From: Thraustochytrium sp. TN22
Taxonomy: Eukaryota > Sar > Bigyra > Thraustochytrida > Thraustochytriidae
Direction: 5' to 3'
NCBI GenBank assembly: GCA_013306675.1
Contig: JABLUY010000144.1
Span: 33,917-97,916 of the forward strand
Length of the DNA stretch: 64,000 bases
Each line of letters starts with the position of its first letter. The first letter of the stretch is position 1. Of the stretch, positions 40,159 through 50,500 are shown piece by piece. The position numbers and the translations under genes are program-made. The notes under the pieces were generated by a model. That model saw only the letters and a program-made list of their open reading frames with translations, was not told where the DNA came from and made no database searches.

Positions 40159-43100
40159 ATGGCGGCAGCAGCGGGCGCGCGGCGCGGCGCGGCGGCCGCG
40201 GCGCCAGCGGCAGCGGCAGCGGCAGCGGCAGCGGCAGCGGCGGAGGACGACATCTGCGCCTGGGAGGCGCTGGATGCGGGGACGCTGGAGCGGCGACTCG
40301 CGGCGCGGCGTGACGCGGGGCGCGCGCAGACGCGCTGGGGAGAGGCGACCCTGGCGTGGGTGGGCGCGGACGGAGGCACCGGCACTGACGCCGGCGCCGG
40401 CGCCGCAAATGGCGCCGCCAAGGATAGCGATGAGAATGCCACGCCCATGACGGACGCCTGGGCGGAGGCGGCGCTGCGCGAGGCGACGCCGGCGCGGCCC
40501 GCGCACTTCGTGTTCTGCGGCCAGGACCAGCGCGCCGCCGCGCGCCGCTACGAGCAGGTCGTGGACAAAGTGCTGACCTTGTGCGCGCGCAGCGGCGAGG
40601 AGGCCAGCCGCCGCGTGCGCAGGCTGCGCAGGAGCCTCGGCATGGCCGAGGTGCTCCTGGACGGCCTGCGATTGCCAGACGCCGAGCCGCCGCTCACGCG
40701 CCGCCTCTGGCTGCGCGTGGACGCGGACGCCGTCGTACGCCGAGCCGGCCTCGAGATGCCGCTGCTCGACCTCTCGCGCATGTGGGAGTTCGACCTCTTC
40801 GCGCAGCTCGCCGGGCCGGCGCGCCTTCGCGCGCGCTTCCCGCGGTCCGCGCACAGCGGCCTGCAGGACTCAGAGACGGTCGAGGAGCGCTTCACCGCCA
40901 CGCTTGAGGCGTTTCATTACTTTGGGCTCTCCGGCGACGAGGTCAGCGGTGTGCTCAGCCTGCTGCGCGCGGCTCTCGAGCTCGGCCACGTCGACGCAGG
41001 CGCCACCGCAGTCGCGGAGGACGGCGACCCGGACGCGGCCGAGGCTGAGGCCAAGGCTGCCGGGGCCCGCCTCGTGGCCGCCTGCCGCCTGCTGGGGCTC
41101 GACGCGCCGCCCGACGCGCTGGCGCCAGAGCCGGGCCCCGGCAACGGCCCGCGCGCTCTGGCGAGGGACGCGCTTGCCAAGACGCTCGTGGACGCCACCG
41201 TGCGCTGGCTCCTCATACGCGTGAACCGGCGCCTGCGCGAGGACCTCGACCGGGACCTCGAGTACGACAACGCCTGCAATCTCGGCTTCGTGCAGGTGCC
41301 GCCGCTCGTGCACGCCGGGGCCACGACGGTCGCGCACGCTGAGGGTCTCCTGCGCAATGCCGCCTGTGAAATTGTGCAGCTCCTGGCGCGCGAGACGGCG
41401 CGCGTGGCCGAGGAGCGCTCCCAATGCCTGTTGCGCGAGGCGCCCGACGAGGACTTGCTGCGAGCCAAGGACGCCGTCAACGCCACGGAGGAGCTCATCA
41501 CCAAGCTCCTCGTCGAGCCACGGCCGGCCGGCGCATGGCCTGGTCTTTCTGGCGCGACCCAGACGGGCGACCGCCTGGCCAGCGTGGACCACTTCGCCGG
41601 CACTGTGTTCTACAATATTGGGCTCATCCGCCCGGCCCAGGTCGACGATGTCGTGGAGGACCTCGCCCTGGGGAGCACGAGCGCGCTGGCACGCAAGGTC
41701 GTGCTTGACCCGGCGCGCTGCCGCGCGCGCGCCAGCGCCGTCCGCCGTTATCGCCTCGGCGTGCAGGCCCTGGTCTCGGCGCTGCGCAGCGGTCGCACCC
41801 TCTATGTTCACTGTCTCGGTGCGAAGCGTCTGCGCGAGGCGTTGCACGAGGCTGGTCTGGCGCCGCTCGCCGCCCTGCGCAGGGAGGCCTGCTTCCCGCT
41901 GCGCAAGTCATGGGCCACGGTCCTCGACATGCTGCCGTCGCAGACGCGCGCGCGCCTCGGCGCCGGTGTGGACCGCGCCGGCCTCCGCGGGGAGCTCGCG
42001 GACCGCATCGAGGGGCGCACGCAAGCGCCCTTTTATGTCGGCAAGCGCGCCATCTTCTTTGTACCGGCGTCCTGGGATGCGCTGGCGCGGTCTACCAAGG
42101 CACCCGACGACCTCGCCGCTGCCGCCGCCCTCGGCCCCATGAAAGCTCTCGACGAGGAGCCGGCCGTCGACTACGAGCTCACAACGCTGGCCCCGAAGAA
42201 CCCCGGCCCGGCCGAGTCCGTGGACGATTTCGCGCTGCTCGGCGCGCAAGAAAACGAAATGGCCTCCAAAGCTGCAAAGGACGTTGCCATCCCGAGCGCT
42301 GCGAAAAGTCCCGGCGCCCGCCTTCGCGAGCTGAAGTCGCGCCGTCAAGAGCGCGCAGCACGCGTCATCACCGCCTTCATGCGGCACGCCCGGCGGCGCG
42401 CCAGCCGCCCAAGGACGTTGGACAAGGAGGGCGCGGCCGCCATTCTGCAGCGCACGTGGCGCATGCGGGCCTGTATGCGACGCCGGGCGGGCTTGCAGGC
42501 GCGCCGACGGCGCTGGGAGGCTCACCTGCGGCCAAACGAGGCAGTTGTCATCACCTCGCTCGTCATCAAGACCGTGGACGTGCTGCGCCGCGCGTCGCGT
42601 CGCAGCTCACACGAGGTCTCAACGCGCGACACGAGCGTGGGCCCAGCAACGGCGCGGGGCTTGTTGCCAGGCCATCCCGTCATGCACGCCCAGGCGCGCC
42701 GGCGCACCTTTAAAAGCCGCAAGGTCCGCCAGCTGATTTACACGACCGGGCCCTACCCGCGGCTCTTCTACGTGGACCCGGACACGGGCCACTTCAAGGG
42801 CGACATCGCCTGGGAGGAGGGTCTGACGCGCGCCGTGGCCACCTCCAACGCTGACTTTGTGGTGTATTCGATCCCCGACCCCTTCAAGGACAAGTGCGAG
42901 TGGCACTTTTCCGTCCTCCCGTCCTCCAGCGCCGCGCTGGCGCACGACTGGGTGCGCGCGCTGCAGCGCGCCTACTCCGTGCCCCAGCTCTTCGCCTTTC
43001 CGCGCGGTATCTTTGAGTACACGCCGCTGGAGTGCGCGATGTGCGAGGGCGTCTTGTTGCAGCGGCCCGGGCCGGCGCGCGGTCAGTGGCGCGAGCGCCA

Positions 43101-43383
43101 CTTTGTGCTGCGCCCCAGCTCGCTCGAGTGGTATCGGCGTCGTGGCGACGTCGAGTGTCGCGGCTTCTTGGCCATCGACGCGCGCACGGGCGTCTACGCC
43201 AGCACGGACCGCTTCAGCTTCGAGGTCACCTCGCCGCGCCTCGTGCGTCCGCTCTGTCTGCGCGCCAAGACCGAGGAAGGCCTCTTCGAGTGGGTCACGG
43301 CCATTACCCGCGCCATCACTGTTGCATACGATGCTTTGGACCCGCGCCTCTCGCGCAGCCGCGCCGCGACTGCCTCAACCTAA
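40159..43383 (+). CDS. Divergent myosin-like protein lacking nucleotide-binding motifs, with IQ and two PH domains
   Basis: A 1074-residue protein. Several segments align in order with a myosin head: LEAFHYFGLSGDEVSGVLSL (the ALxxLGFS helix), ALAKTLVDATVRWLLIRVNR (KxLYxxLFxWLVxxIN), HFAGTVFYNIGLI (HYAGxVxY, ~478), LVSALRSGRTLYVHCLGAK (LMxxLxxxxPHFVRCIKPN, ~545) and YVGKRAIFFVPASWDALA (QxGxTKVF, ~627). The P-loop position (~115-130) reads FVFCGQDQRAAARR instead of GESGAGKT, switch I (~169) is PDAEPPLTRR instead of NxNSSRFGK, and switch II (~369) is NACNLGF instead of DIxGFE. ATP hydrolysis therefore looks lost. Two IQ motifs follow (~732-776), then a PDK1-like PH domain (~852-940) and a second PH domain (~962-1057, GQWRERHFVLRPSSLEWYR). 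Probably a membrane-binding, actin- or calmodulin-linked scaffold. An Ala-rich repeat (40207-40245) lies near the start. Confidence 0.78.
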   Translation: MAAAAGARRGAAAAAPAAAAAAAAAAAAEDDICAWEALDAGTLERRLAARRDAGRAQTRWGEATLAWVGADGGTGTDAGAGAANGAAKDSDENATPMTDAWAEAALREATPARPAHFVFCGQDQRAAARRYEQVVDKVLTLCARSGEEASRRVRRLRRSLGMAEVLLDGLRLPDAEPPLTRRLWLRVDADAVVRRAGLEMPLLDLSRMWEFDLFAQLAGPARLRARFPRSAHSGLQDSETVEERFTATLEAFHYFGLSGDEVSGVLSLLRAALELGHVDAGATAVAEDGDPDAAEAEAKAAGARLVAACRLLGLDAPPDALAPEPGPGNGPRALARDALAKTLVDATVRWLLIRVNRRLREDLDRDLEYDNACNLGFVQVPPLVHAGATTVAHAEGLLRNAACEIVQLLARETARVAEERSQCLLREAPDEDLLRAKDAVNATEELITKLLVEPRPAGAWPGLSGATQTGDRLASVDHFAGTVFYNIGLIRPAQVDDVVEDLALGSTSALARKVVLDPARCRARASAVRRYRLGVQALVSALRSGRTLYVHCLGAKRLREALHEAGLAPLAALRREACFPLRKSWATVLDMLPSQTRARLGAGVDRAGLRGELADRIEGRTQAPFYVGKRAIFFVPASWDALARSTKAPDDLAAAAALGPMKALDEEPAVDYELTTLAPKNPGPAESVDDFALLGAQENEMASKAAKDVAIPSAAKSPGARLRELKSRRQERAARVITAFMRHARRRASRPRTLDKEGAAAILQRTWRMRACMRRRAGLQARRRRWEAHLRPNEAVVITSLVIKTVDVLRRASRRSSHEVSTRDTSVGPATARGLLPGHPVMHAQARRRTFKSRKVRQLIYTTGPYPRLFYVDPDTGHFKGDIAWEEGLTRAVATSNADFVVYSIPDPFKDKCEWHFSVLPSSSAALAHDWVRALQRAYSVPQLFAFPRGIFEYTPLECAMCEGVLLQRPGPARGQWRERHFVLRPSSLEWYRRRGDVECRGFLAIDARTGVYASTDRFSFEVTSPRLVRPLCLRAKTEEGLFEWVTAITRAITVAYDALDPRLSRSRAATAST

Positions 43384-44329
43384 ACCCTTCAATTGTCTGT
43401 ACTCTCTCCCACGACCCCTTTTGGTTCATTCGAAGCTTGGCTCGGTCCATGGTCAGCTTACTCTCGTCCCATGTTCGCCGTCATGGTGTCCTGAAAGGCT
43501 GAACGCCCTCATCCGCATGGCTTCAAGCTCGCATCCGCACAAAGAATGCATCTTTTGTAAGCTCCGCCGTGCTTTCTCGTGCACAGCGCACTTAGCGCAT
43601 AGCCTTCAACGTCACCCGAGCGGCACTTCTCACGTTGGCATGACGGTCGCTCGCCCTCCCACTGGCAAGCCTGGCGTCATGCAGCCCGTGCGTCCGCGAC
43701 AACGATGACGACGTACAGAAGATGATGGTAGCAGGCCCATCCTCCCGGCTTGCTTGCCAGCCAAAAGTCCTGCCACGGCAGAGTCCTTCTTCTGAATCGG
43801 GGCGGCGCCAGCGGCCAGGCCATAAAAACTCAGGTCGGCCTCGACACCGTCATGAGCGCCATGCCGCGGCCCGCGCTATGACGAAGCCACAGAACTCTGT
43901 CCATGCCCCGAAATCGTTCCGCGGTCCCGTGCTGTAGCTGCCGTTCGTTCACAGGCATAGGGGCACAGAGACAAGACTCGGGCTCCCCGCACGCGCGCAA
44001 ACAGCGCGCAGAACGAAAGCGCAAGTCAGCCTCACACGGACGAGTGACACGGTGCGGCGCGTGAGCTCGACGCATGCGCTCGTGAAGTAGCGCGGGCAAG
44101 GTCGCCCTGGCGCTTGAGCACGGAGGCTAGAGAAACGCGGCGGCGCGGGGAAAGCAGATCTACTTCGAGCACGACAGAACCAGGTCAAGGGTACCGAGCG
44201 GGCGGCCGCGAGACAGCAGCAGCGGCGGCAACCGGCTGCGGCGGCAGCAGCAACGGCAGCAACAGCAACAGCAACAACCCCAACTACAACCACCGTCACA
44301 ACAACAACAACAGCAGCAGAAGGCAGAAG
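43384..44329. other. Gap between myosin-like and ABCG genes
   Basis: Holds the 3' UTR of one gene and the promoter and leader of the next. The last ~150 bases are a CAACAG/AACAAC-rich leader (44215-44330) whose frame is open but begins without ATG. No other gene was recognised. Confidence 0.45.
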
Positions 44330-46174
44330 ATGTCGCAACTCACGTTCAGGGACCTTCACTACCATGTCAAGCCAGCCAACAAAAAGGAACCGCTCCATGT
44401 GCTAAAGGGCGTGAACGGGACGGTCACTTCGGGCCGTCTTTTCGCCATATTGGGCAGCAGCGGCGCGGGCAAGTCGACCCTGCTGGACATCCTTGCGCTG
44501 CGCAAAAAGGTTGGGAGTGCGACGGGCGAGATTTTGCTGGACGGCGCGCCCATCCCGGACCGTGACGTGTGGAAGCGTACGGCAGGCTACGTCATGCAGC
44601 AGGACTACCTCATGTCGACCGCGACGGTCTTTGAGGCGCTGCTCTTCTCCAGGCGCCTACGCACGCCGTACGGCGCTCACACGTACGATGATCACGTGGC
44701 ACACGTGAACCGCATCATCGAGGAGGTTGGGCTCTCGCACCGGCGCGACGCGCGCATCGGCGATTCCGAGAACCGCTCTCTCTCGGGCGGCGAGACGCGC
44801 CGCGTGAGCATCGCGCAGGAGCTCGTGGCCGACTGCTCGGTGCTCTTTCTCGATGAACCAACCTCCGGCCTGGACTCCTCCAGCGCCAAGGCCGTCATGG
44901 AGCTGCTGCGCTCCATCGTGGCTCAAGACCGAATCGTGGCGGCCACCATTCACCAGCCATCGAGCCAGATCTGCGCGCTCTTCGACGACCTTATGATCCT
45001 CGGTCACGGACGCGTGTGCTACGCGGGTCCTTGGGACGCTGTCGTCCCGCACTTTGACGCCATCGACTACCCTTGCCCGCAGTACACGAACCCGGCGGAC
45101 TTTTTGCTGGATCTTACGCAGGAGGACGCCTCCTTCACGGCCATGACGCGGCACGCGTACGACTCGTCCCGCGTGGCTATGACGAGGTCCGAGATCCTGC
45201 AGCAACAGCAGGTCACTGGGGTGAACGGCGCGGGAGATAGGTGCCTCACGCCGTACAGCTTCCAGTTCCGGGTGCTCTGGCACCGCGCGCTCTTGCAGTG
45301 GTGGCGTGACCCGCTCATTCTCATGAGCGAGCTGAGTCAGTACGTCATCTTCGGCCTGCTCATCGCGGCGCTCTACTACGACGTTCCGGACTCCCTTGTC
45401 GCCGGCGCCTTCGACCGCACGTCGGCCATCTTCTTCATCCTGACCACGCTCGCCTTCGTGCCGAGCTTCACGGTGGTGACGCTGGCGCGCGAGCAAAAGC
45501 CTCTCGAAGCGCGCGAGACCGCCTCAGGTATCTACTACGTGAGCGCCAAGTCGCTCGCGTCCATGTGCGTGATGATTCCCTTTGAGATCGTGCTCTCCAC
45601 GCTCTTCGTCGTCTGCTGCTACTTTTTGATCGGCTTCAGCCTGTCGGCGGAGCAGTTCTTCGTTTTCCTCGCCGTGGTGGTCATTTTTCAGCTCACCAGC
45701 GAGACGATCGGCGTGCTGTGCGCCGTGACGACGCCCAACCCGACCATTGGTGTCCTGCTGCTGTCGCTCGTACTGCTCACAGCGCTGAGCTTTGGCGGCT
45801 TCATCGTCAGCGAGCCTCGCAATTACTACGTCTGGTTTCAGGACATCAACTTCTTCACCTATGCATACACTGCCCTCGTCATCAACGAGTGCGCGGATCT
45901 GGAGCTAGATTTTCAGGGCACGTCGGTCAACTGCCTCGAGTACCTGCGCTCCGAGGGCCGTCTCCGAAACGAGCTCTCCATGGGCGAGAACATCGCCATC
46001 ATGGTTGCCTTCCTCGTTGCCTTCCGCCTCTTTGCCATCTTCTGCGTCGTACGATTCGCGTCACGCACGCGCTTCACCATCGCACCGCCGGAGAACCGCC
46101 CTGCGATCTCGCTCAAGGGACCTGCAGACGACGTCGACGACGGCCAGGCCGCCGTAAATTTGGAGCAGGTCTGA
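44330..46174 (+). CDS. ABC transporter, subfamily G half-transporter
   Basis: A 614-residue half-transporter with the ABCG order: nucleotide-binding domain first, membrane domain second. The NBD has Walker A GSSGAGKSTLLD (~42-53), Q-loop VMQQDYLMSTATV, signature SLSGGETRRVSIAQEL (~151-166), Walker B CSVLFLDEPTSGLDS (~169-183) and the H-loop ATIHQPSSQI. About six membrane helices lie between ~325 and ~577 (for example YVIFGLLIAALYYDV, FFVFLAVVVIFQLTSETIGV, LLLSLVLLTALSFGGFIV). It must dimerise to work; substrates of this family are sterols, lipids, pigments or xenobiotics. The start is the first ATG before the conserved LTFRDLHYHV; the upstream Asn/Ser/Gln-rich frame lacks an ATG. Confidence 0.95.
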   Translation: MSQLTFRDLHYHVKPANKKEPLHVLKGVNGTVTSGRLFAILGSSGAGKSTLLDILALRKKVGSATGEILLDGAPIPDRDVWKRTAGYVMQQDYLMSTATVFEALLFSRRLRTPYGAHTYDDHVAHVNRIIEEVGLSHRRDARIGDSENRSLSGGETRRVSIAQELVADCSVLFLDEPTSGLDSSSAKAVMELLRSIVAQDRIVAATIHQPSSQICALFDDLMILGHGRVCYAGPWDAVVPHFDAIDYPCPQYTNPADFLLDLTQEDASFTAMTRHAYDSSRVAMTRSEILQQQQVTGVNGAGDRCLTPYSFQFRVLWHRALLQWWRDPLILMSELSQYVIFGLLIAALYYDVPDSLVAGAFDRTSAIFFILTTLAFVPSFTVVTLAREQKPLEARETASGIYYVSAKSLASMCVMIPFEIVLSTLFVVCCYFLIGFSLSAEQFFVFLAVVVIFQLTSETIGVLCAVTTPNPTIGVLLLSLVLLTALSFGGFIVSEPRNYYVWFQDINFFTYAYTALVINECADLELDFQGTSVNCLEYLRSEGRLRNELSMGENIAIMVAFLVAFRLFAIFCVVRFASRTRFTIAPPENRPAISLKGPADDVDDGQAAVNLEQV

Positions 46175-46921
46175 TGATACATGAGCATGTTCGCATCTTT
46201 GTCCCCAAGCCCCCGCGCGCGTGGACGGCACGTCCCGCCCCAGCCCCAGCCGCAGCCTTGCCGGGCTCCCCCTTGATCCATTCAGCGGTTGTGGCGGTGG
46301 TCTCGCTGCGCTGCAGTGGGAGGCCTCCTCTGTCGTCCGCCCTTGGGCGAGTCGTCCCGTCCCACCTTCCTCCCGTCGCTGGCATCCCTTCACGGTTGTT
46401 GTCGCCGGACGCCTTTTCCAGCCGGTCGAGCTGGGTCCTGGTGTCGACTTGTCTTGTCGAGAAGGCGCAAGCCTGCTAGCTGAGAGAGCTTAGGCTCTAG
46501 AGCTCTAACGAAGAGCTAGACGAAGACTAGCAGATAAAGCTTAGTAGCCGGACCACGCCGTTCAGCAGGCGCGGTGGCACTGTGCGAGCCACCACGACTT
46601 CACTTTGCAAATTTCCCCATCGCCCCGCAAGATTGAAGTCTCAGCCAGTCGAGCCCTTGCCCTCACATCAGACTCGGACCCGGCGTCGCGTGCGCTGACC
46701 CGTCTGCCTGCAGTGCAAGCCAGCCGTCTGCCTGGCGCGGGGACCCGCGCTGCGACAAGCCCTCCTCCTTCTCTCTCTCGCCGCCGCTCTCTCTCGAGCT
46801 CGCCTCCGCTTTTTTCCCTTGTGTGGCAGCGCCCAACCGGACTTGCGTTTTCTGCAACCTCGAGGGAGGCGCTGTCGCGCGGGGAGGTCCGCCTGCCCAC
46901 CTCTGCCGCCGCCGCCGCCAC

Positions 46922-46960
<39 letters not shown>

Positions 46961-47514
46961 GTCGGGCCGGCCCCTGCGTGGCTGCGCGACCGCTGCGCTG
47001 CGCTCGCGCGTCGCCGGCCAGCGTCGGTCGGGTCGGGCGCGCGGGGGGCGGGGGGCTTGCGCCTGAGGCATCCATCCATCCATCCATCCGGCGGTTCGGG
47101 CCCGTTGCGCAGGCCCCGCGCACAACGCGAGCGGCGAGAGGGAGAGAGCAGCCGGAGGGGGGGGAGAGAGAGAGCGGGAGGGAGGGAGGACGCGACGCCG
47201 CTGGCACGCACCCAAGTCGCTGACCGTCGGAGATTGCAAGAGGCCAGCCTCGCTCGCTCGCTCGCTCGCTTGAGCAGAGCAGAGCAGAGCAGAGCTGCGC
47301 GGGCGGGCAGTCGCGCGCGAGAGCTCGTGCGCTCCTGGTCGCTCGCTCGCTCGCTCGCTTGCCTCCTGAGCAGCAGCGCGTCCGGGCCAGGCGCGTGGTC
47401 CAGATCGCTTGGCCGAGCGTGATCGGCTGAGGCGGACGGGGCGCAGGGCGGCGTCCCGGAGCACAGCGCAGGGGCGCGAAAAGGGGCGCGCGCGCGGGCT
47501 CAGACTGGAATGCG
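46175..47514. promoter_or_regulatory. Gap upstream of six-TM kinase gene
   Basis: About 1.3 kb. It contains AGCT-related words (46477-46530), (GCC)n-rich sequence (46902-46955), (CATC)5 at 47069-47089, G-rich runs (47043-47056, 47156-47200), (CTCG)n (47250-47272, 47338-47362) and (AGAGC)n (47275-47295). The overlapping ORFs on both strands are Arg/Ala/Pro-rich and compositional. Confidence 0.45.
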
Positions 47515-50500
47515 ATGACGCTCATACGCACGTCGAGCAAACATGTCATGCCGCAGCACAGGGAGGGCGAGGCCTTCTCGCCGCCCGGCTCGCGCAAGAC
47601 GGACACCTTCCTCGGCCGCAGCGATGGCTCCGACTTTGGCGGAGGCGCCTACGCGAGCAGCAGCGCCGGCAGCCAAATGGGCGAGGACCCCATCGCGGCG
47701 CTGTACGCCCCGACGCGGAACGCGTCCCGCGCGGCGGAGAGTGAGGACGACCTTGAGCGCGGCTTCGGTCCCAGCGCCCTGCGTGAGGTGGAGAACGTGC
47801 GCATCCACCGCTTCACGAACCGCTTCGTGGGTGCCACGCGCCTCGAAAAGACCTACCGGCGCATCCGCCTGCGCGAGAACGCGCCGCTGCTTCGTTGGGC
47901 CTCGGGTGTGCTGGCGCTCTGCTTCTTCCTCGACTGTCTGACGCTCGTGCTGCGCCACACCACCTCTCACGCGGCGCTCAACATCGCGCTCTGCTCGCTG
48001 ACATGCTTTCAGCTCAGCCTCTTCCTCTGCCGCAATCGCCTCTACTCACACCTGCTCATCCACCACTATCAGTACACCACGACGCTGCTCGGCGTCAGCG
48101 CCTTCGCGTACGTCGTGCTGAGTGATTCCGTCATCGTCTGCGTTCTCTACGGGCAGTCGGAGCCGATTTGTGCGAACGGCGCCAGCGGGAGCGACCCGCC
48201 GTGGCGGATTGAGGATACGACGCGCGTGGCGTACGGTATGTCGCTGCTCTACGGTATTCTTCCCTTTGGCTTCCGCGTGAACTTTCTCATCTGCGCCATC
48301 ATGTACATGTGTGCCTTGGTGGCTCACGTGCTGCTTCGTGCGCTTGCTTTTCTCGCCTTCAACCAGGCCACCGAGGCGGACGAGGGCGAGGTCTATGACG
48401 CGCTCCTGCTCGACTCGCTCTTTCTCATTACCATCATGACCACGCTTCTGTACGGTGCCTACGTGTACGAGCGCAATGACCGCATCGTCTTCTTGCGCAT
48501 GCGCAAGTCGCAGCTCGAGTCCGATCAGCTGCAAAATGAGCTGCAGATGGTGCGCGAGGAGCTCGGCTGGGCGGAGGACGAGGCCAATACGAATGAGCTC
48601 AAGCTCGAAATTGAGCGGGCCAAGTCAGACCTCGATCGCATGTATCCGGGCGCGCAGCTTGAGCTGGAGAACTGGGTCATCCCCTTCGACTCGCTCGCCA
48701 TCGACAAGCGCATCGGCGAGGGCAGCTGCGGTGAGGTCTTTCGCGGCCGCGTGCGCTCCTCGCACCCGGCCTCCAGTTCTGGTGGCAGCGGCGGCGGCGC
48801 CTCCGGCCCGCGCGACAGCGACCTTTACGATCGCGGGCCCAGCGCCGCGCCGCGCTCTGGCAAGTCCTCGCTCGTGCGCACGCCGAGCTTCATGATGATG
48901 CGGTCGTTCCGCTCCACGGCGCCCACTCCTCGCGCCGCTGCTGCCACGGTGCCGGCGATGCGATCGCCCACGAGCGTGTACGACCCGCAGGAAGACGACT
49001 CGCTCTGGGACGACGAGCGCGCACTAGAGCCGGCCTCGCGCGTGCTGCCCGGCGGCAAGCACAAGAAGCACCGCCGCGAGTACTCCACCATGCCCAACAA
49101 TGCGGTCGTGGCCATCAAGCGCATCCCCAAGCATAAGATCACGCGCAAGACGGTACTCTCGCTCCTGCAAGAGACACTCGTCATGTCGAAATGCCGGCAC
49201 CCAAACGTGCTGCGCCTCATCGGCCTGGTCTATGACCCGTTTGTGTGCGTCATCTTTGAGTACATGGCGCTGGGCTCGCTCAAAGACCTCCTCGACGCGT
49301 CCAGCCCGTACCTGGCCTCGCTCATGGCAGCGCAGCGCTTCGCGAGCCCGGGCCCCAGCTCTGTGGAGCAGAGCGGCAAGTTTACGTCCGCTGTGCAGAG
49401 CATGCGCGAGGCGCACGAGGACGTCTTCCAGGACGCCGAGCGCAAGCTTCAGCGCGAGTGCATGATCCAGGAGCTCAAAGACTTTCACATGCCCAACAAA
49501 TGCGTGTGGACGCACGCCAAGACTCGCATGTGCGTCAACGTGGCGGCGGGCGTCTCGTACCTGCACTCCAAGAATATCATCCACCGCGATCTCAAATCGA
49601 GCAACCTCATGGTGGACTCTACGCACGCCGTCAAGGTGGCCGACCTGGGCACGGCGCGCCAGCTGTCGCAGGCCTACGGCCTGCAGCAGGAGCCCGACGC
49701 GGCCGGCGCGCGCGACAGTCTGGGCAATCGCCGCCCGCGGCCCATGTCGCGCGTGGGCTCGCCGCTCTGGATCGCGCCCGAGGTCATCAGCAGCGAGGGC
49801 GAGTACAACCACAAGTGCGACGTGTGGTCCTTTGGTGTCATTCTGTGCGAGGTTATGACGCACCGCGACCCGTACACGGACTCGGAAGGACGCTCTAACT
49901 TTAACCTTTTGCAGGTTGTCGAGGGCGTACTCAGCCCGCTCGACTTTATTGAGGACGCGCTCGACCACACCCCGCTCGCCATCGTGCGCCTCGCGCAGGA
50001 CTGCTGCGCTTTCGAGCCGGACAAGCGCTGCTCCATGAAAGAGGCACTTTTCCGCCTCCTGCAGATCGTCGTCGAGCAGGAGACCAGCAAGGTCGAGGCC
50101 GACGCCATCGCCGCCGCCGGGCCGTACATGCGCTACACGCAGCCCTCTCGCATGAACCTCTTTGGCCGCCGTGGCTCCGCCTCGCTCAGTGAGGCGCCTG
50201 ACCTGGACCGCCCACGCACGCCGGACCTCGCGCCGGCCGCCGTCTGCCTTGTCCCGCCCGCGCCGCGCCCTCACCCGCCCAACCGCTCCGCGGACTACTC
50301 GGTCCAAACGTTGGACTCCACGGACGACGTCGCGCGCGCCATCGACGAGGCCGATCTGGACGAAATCATGGGCGGAGACGACGGTCATGGTCGCTTTGCC
50401 GGCCTTGGCGAGGGCGCGGAGGGCGAGGAAGACGACTTCCCGGACGAGGCGCGCATTGAGGATTTCGACGTGGGCGGCCGCCGCACGAGCACGTCTAGCC

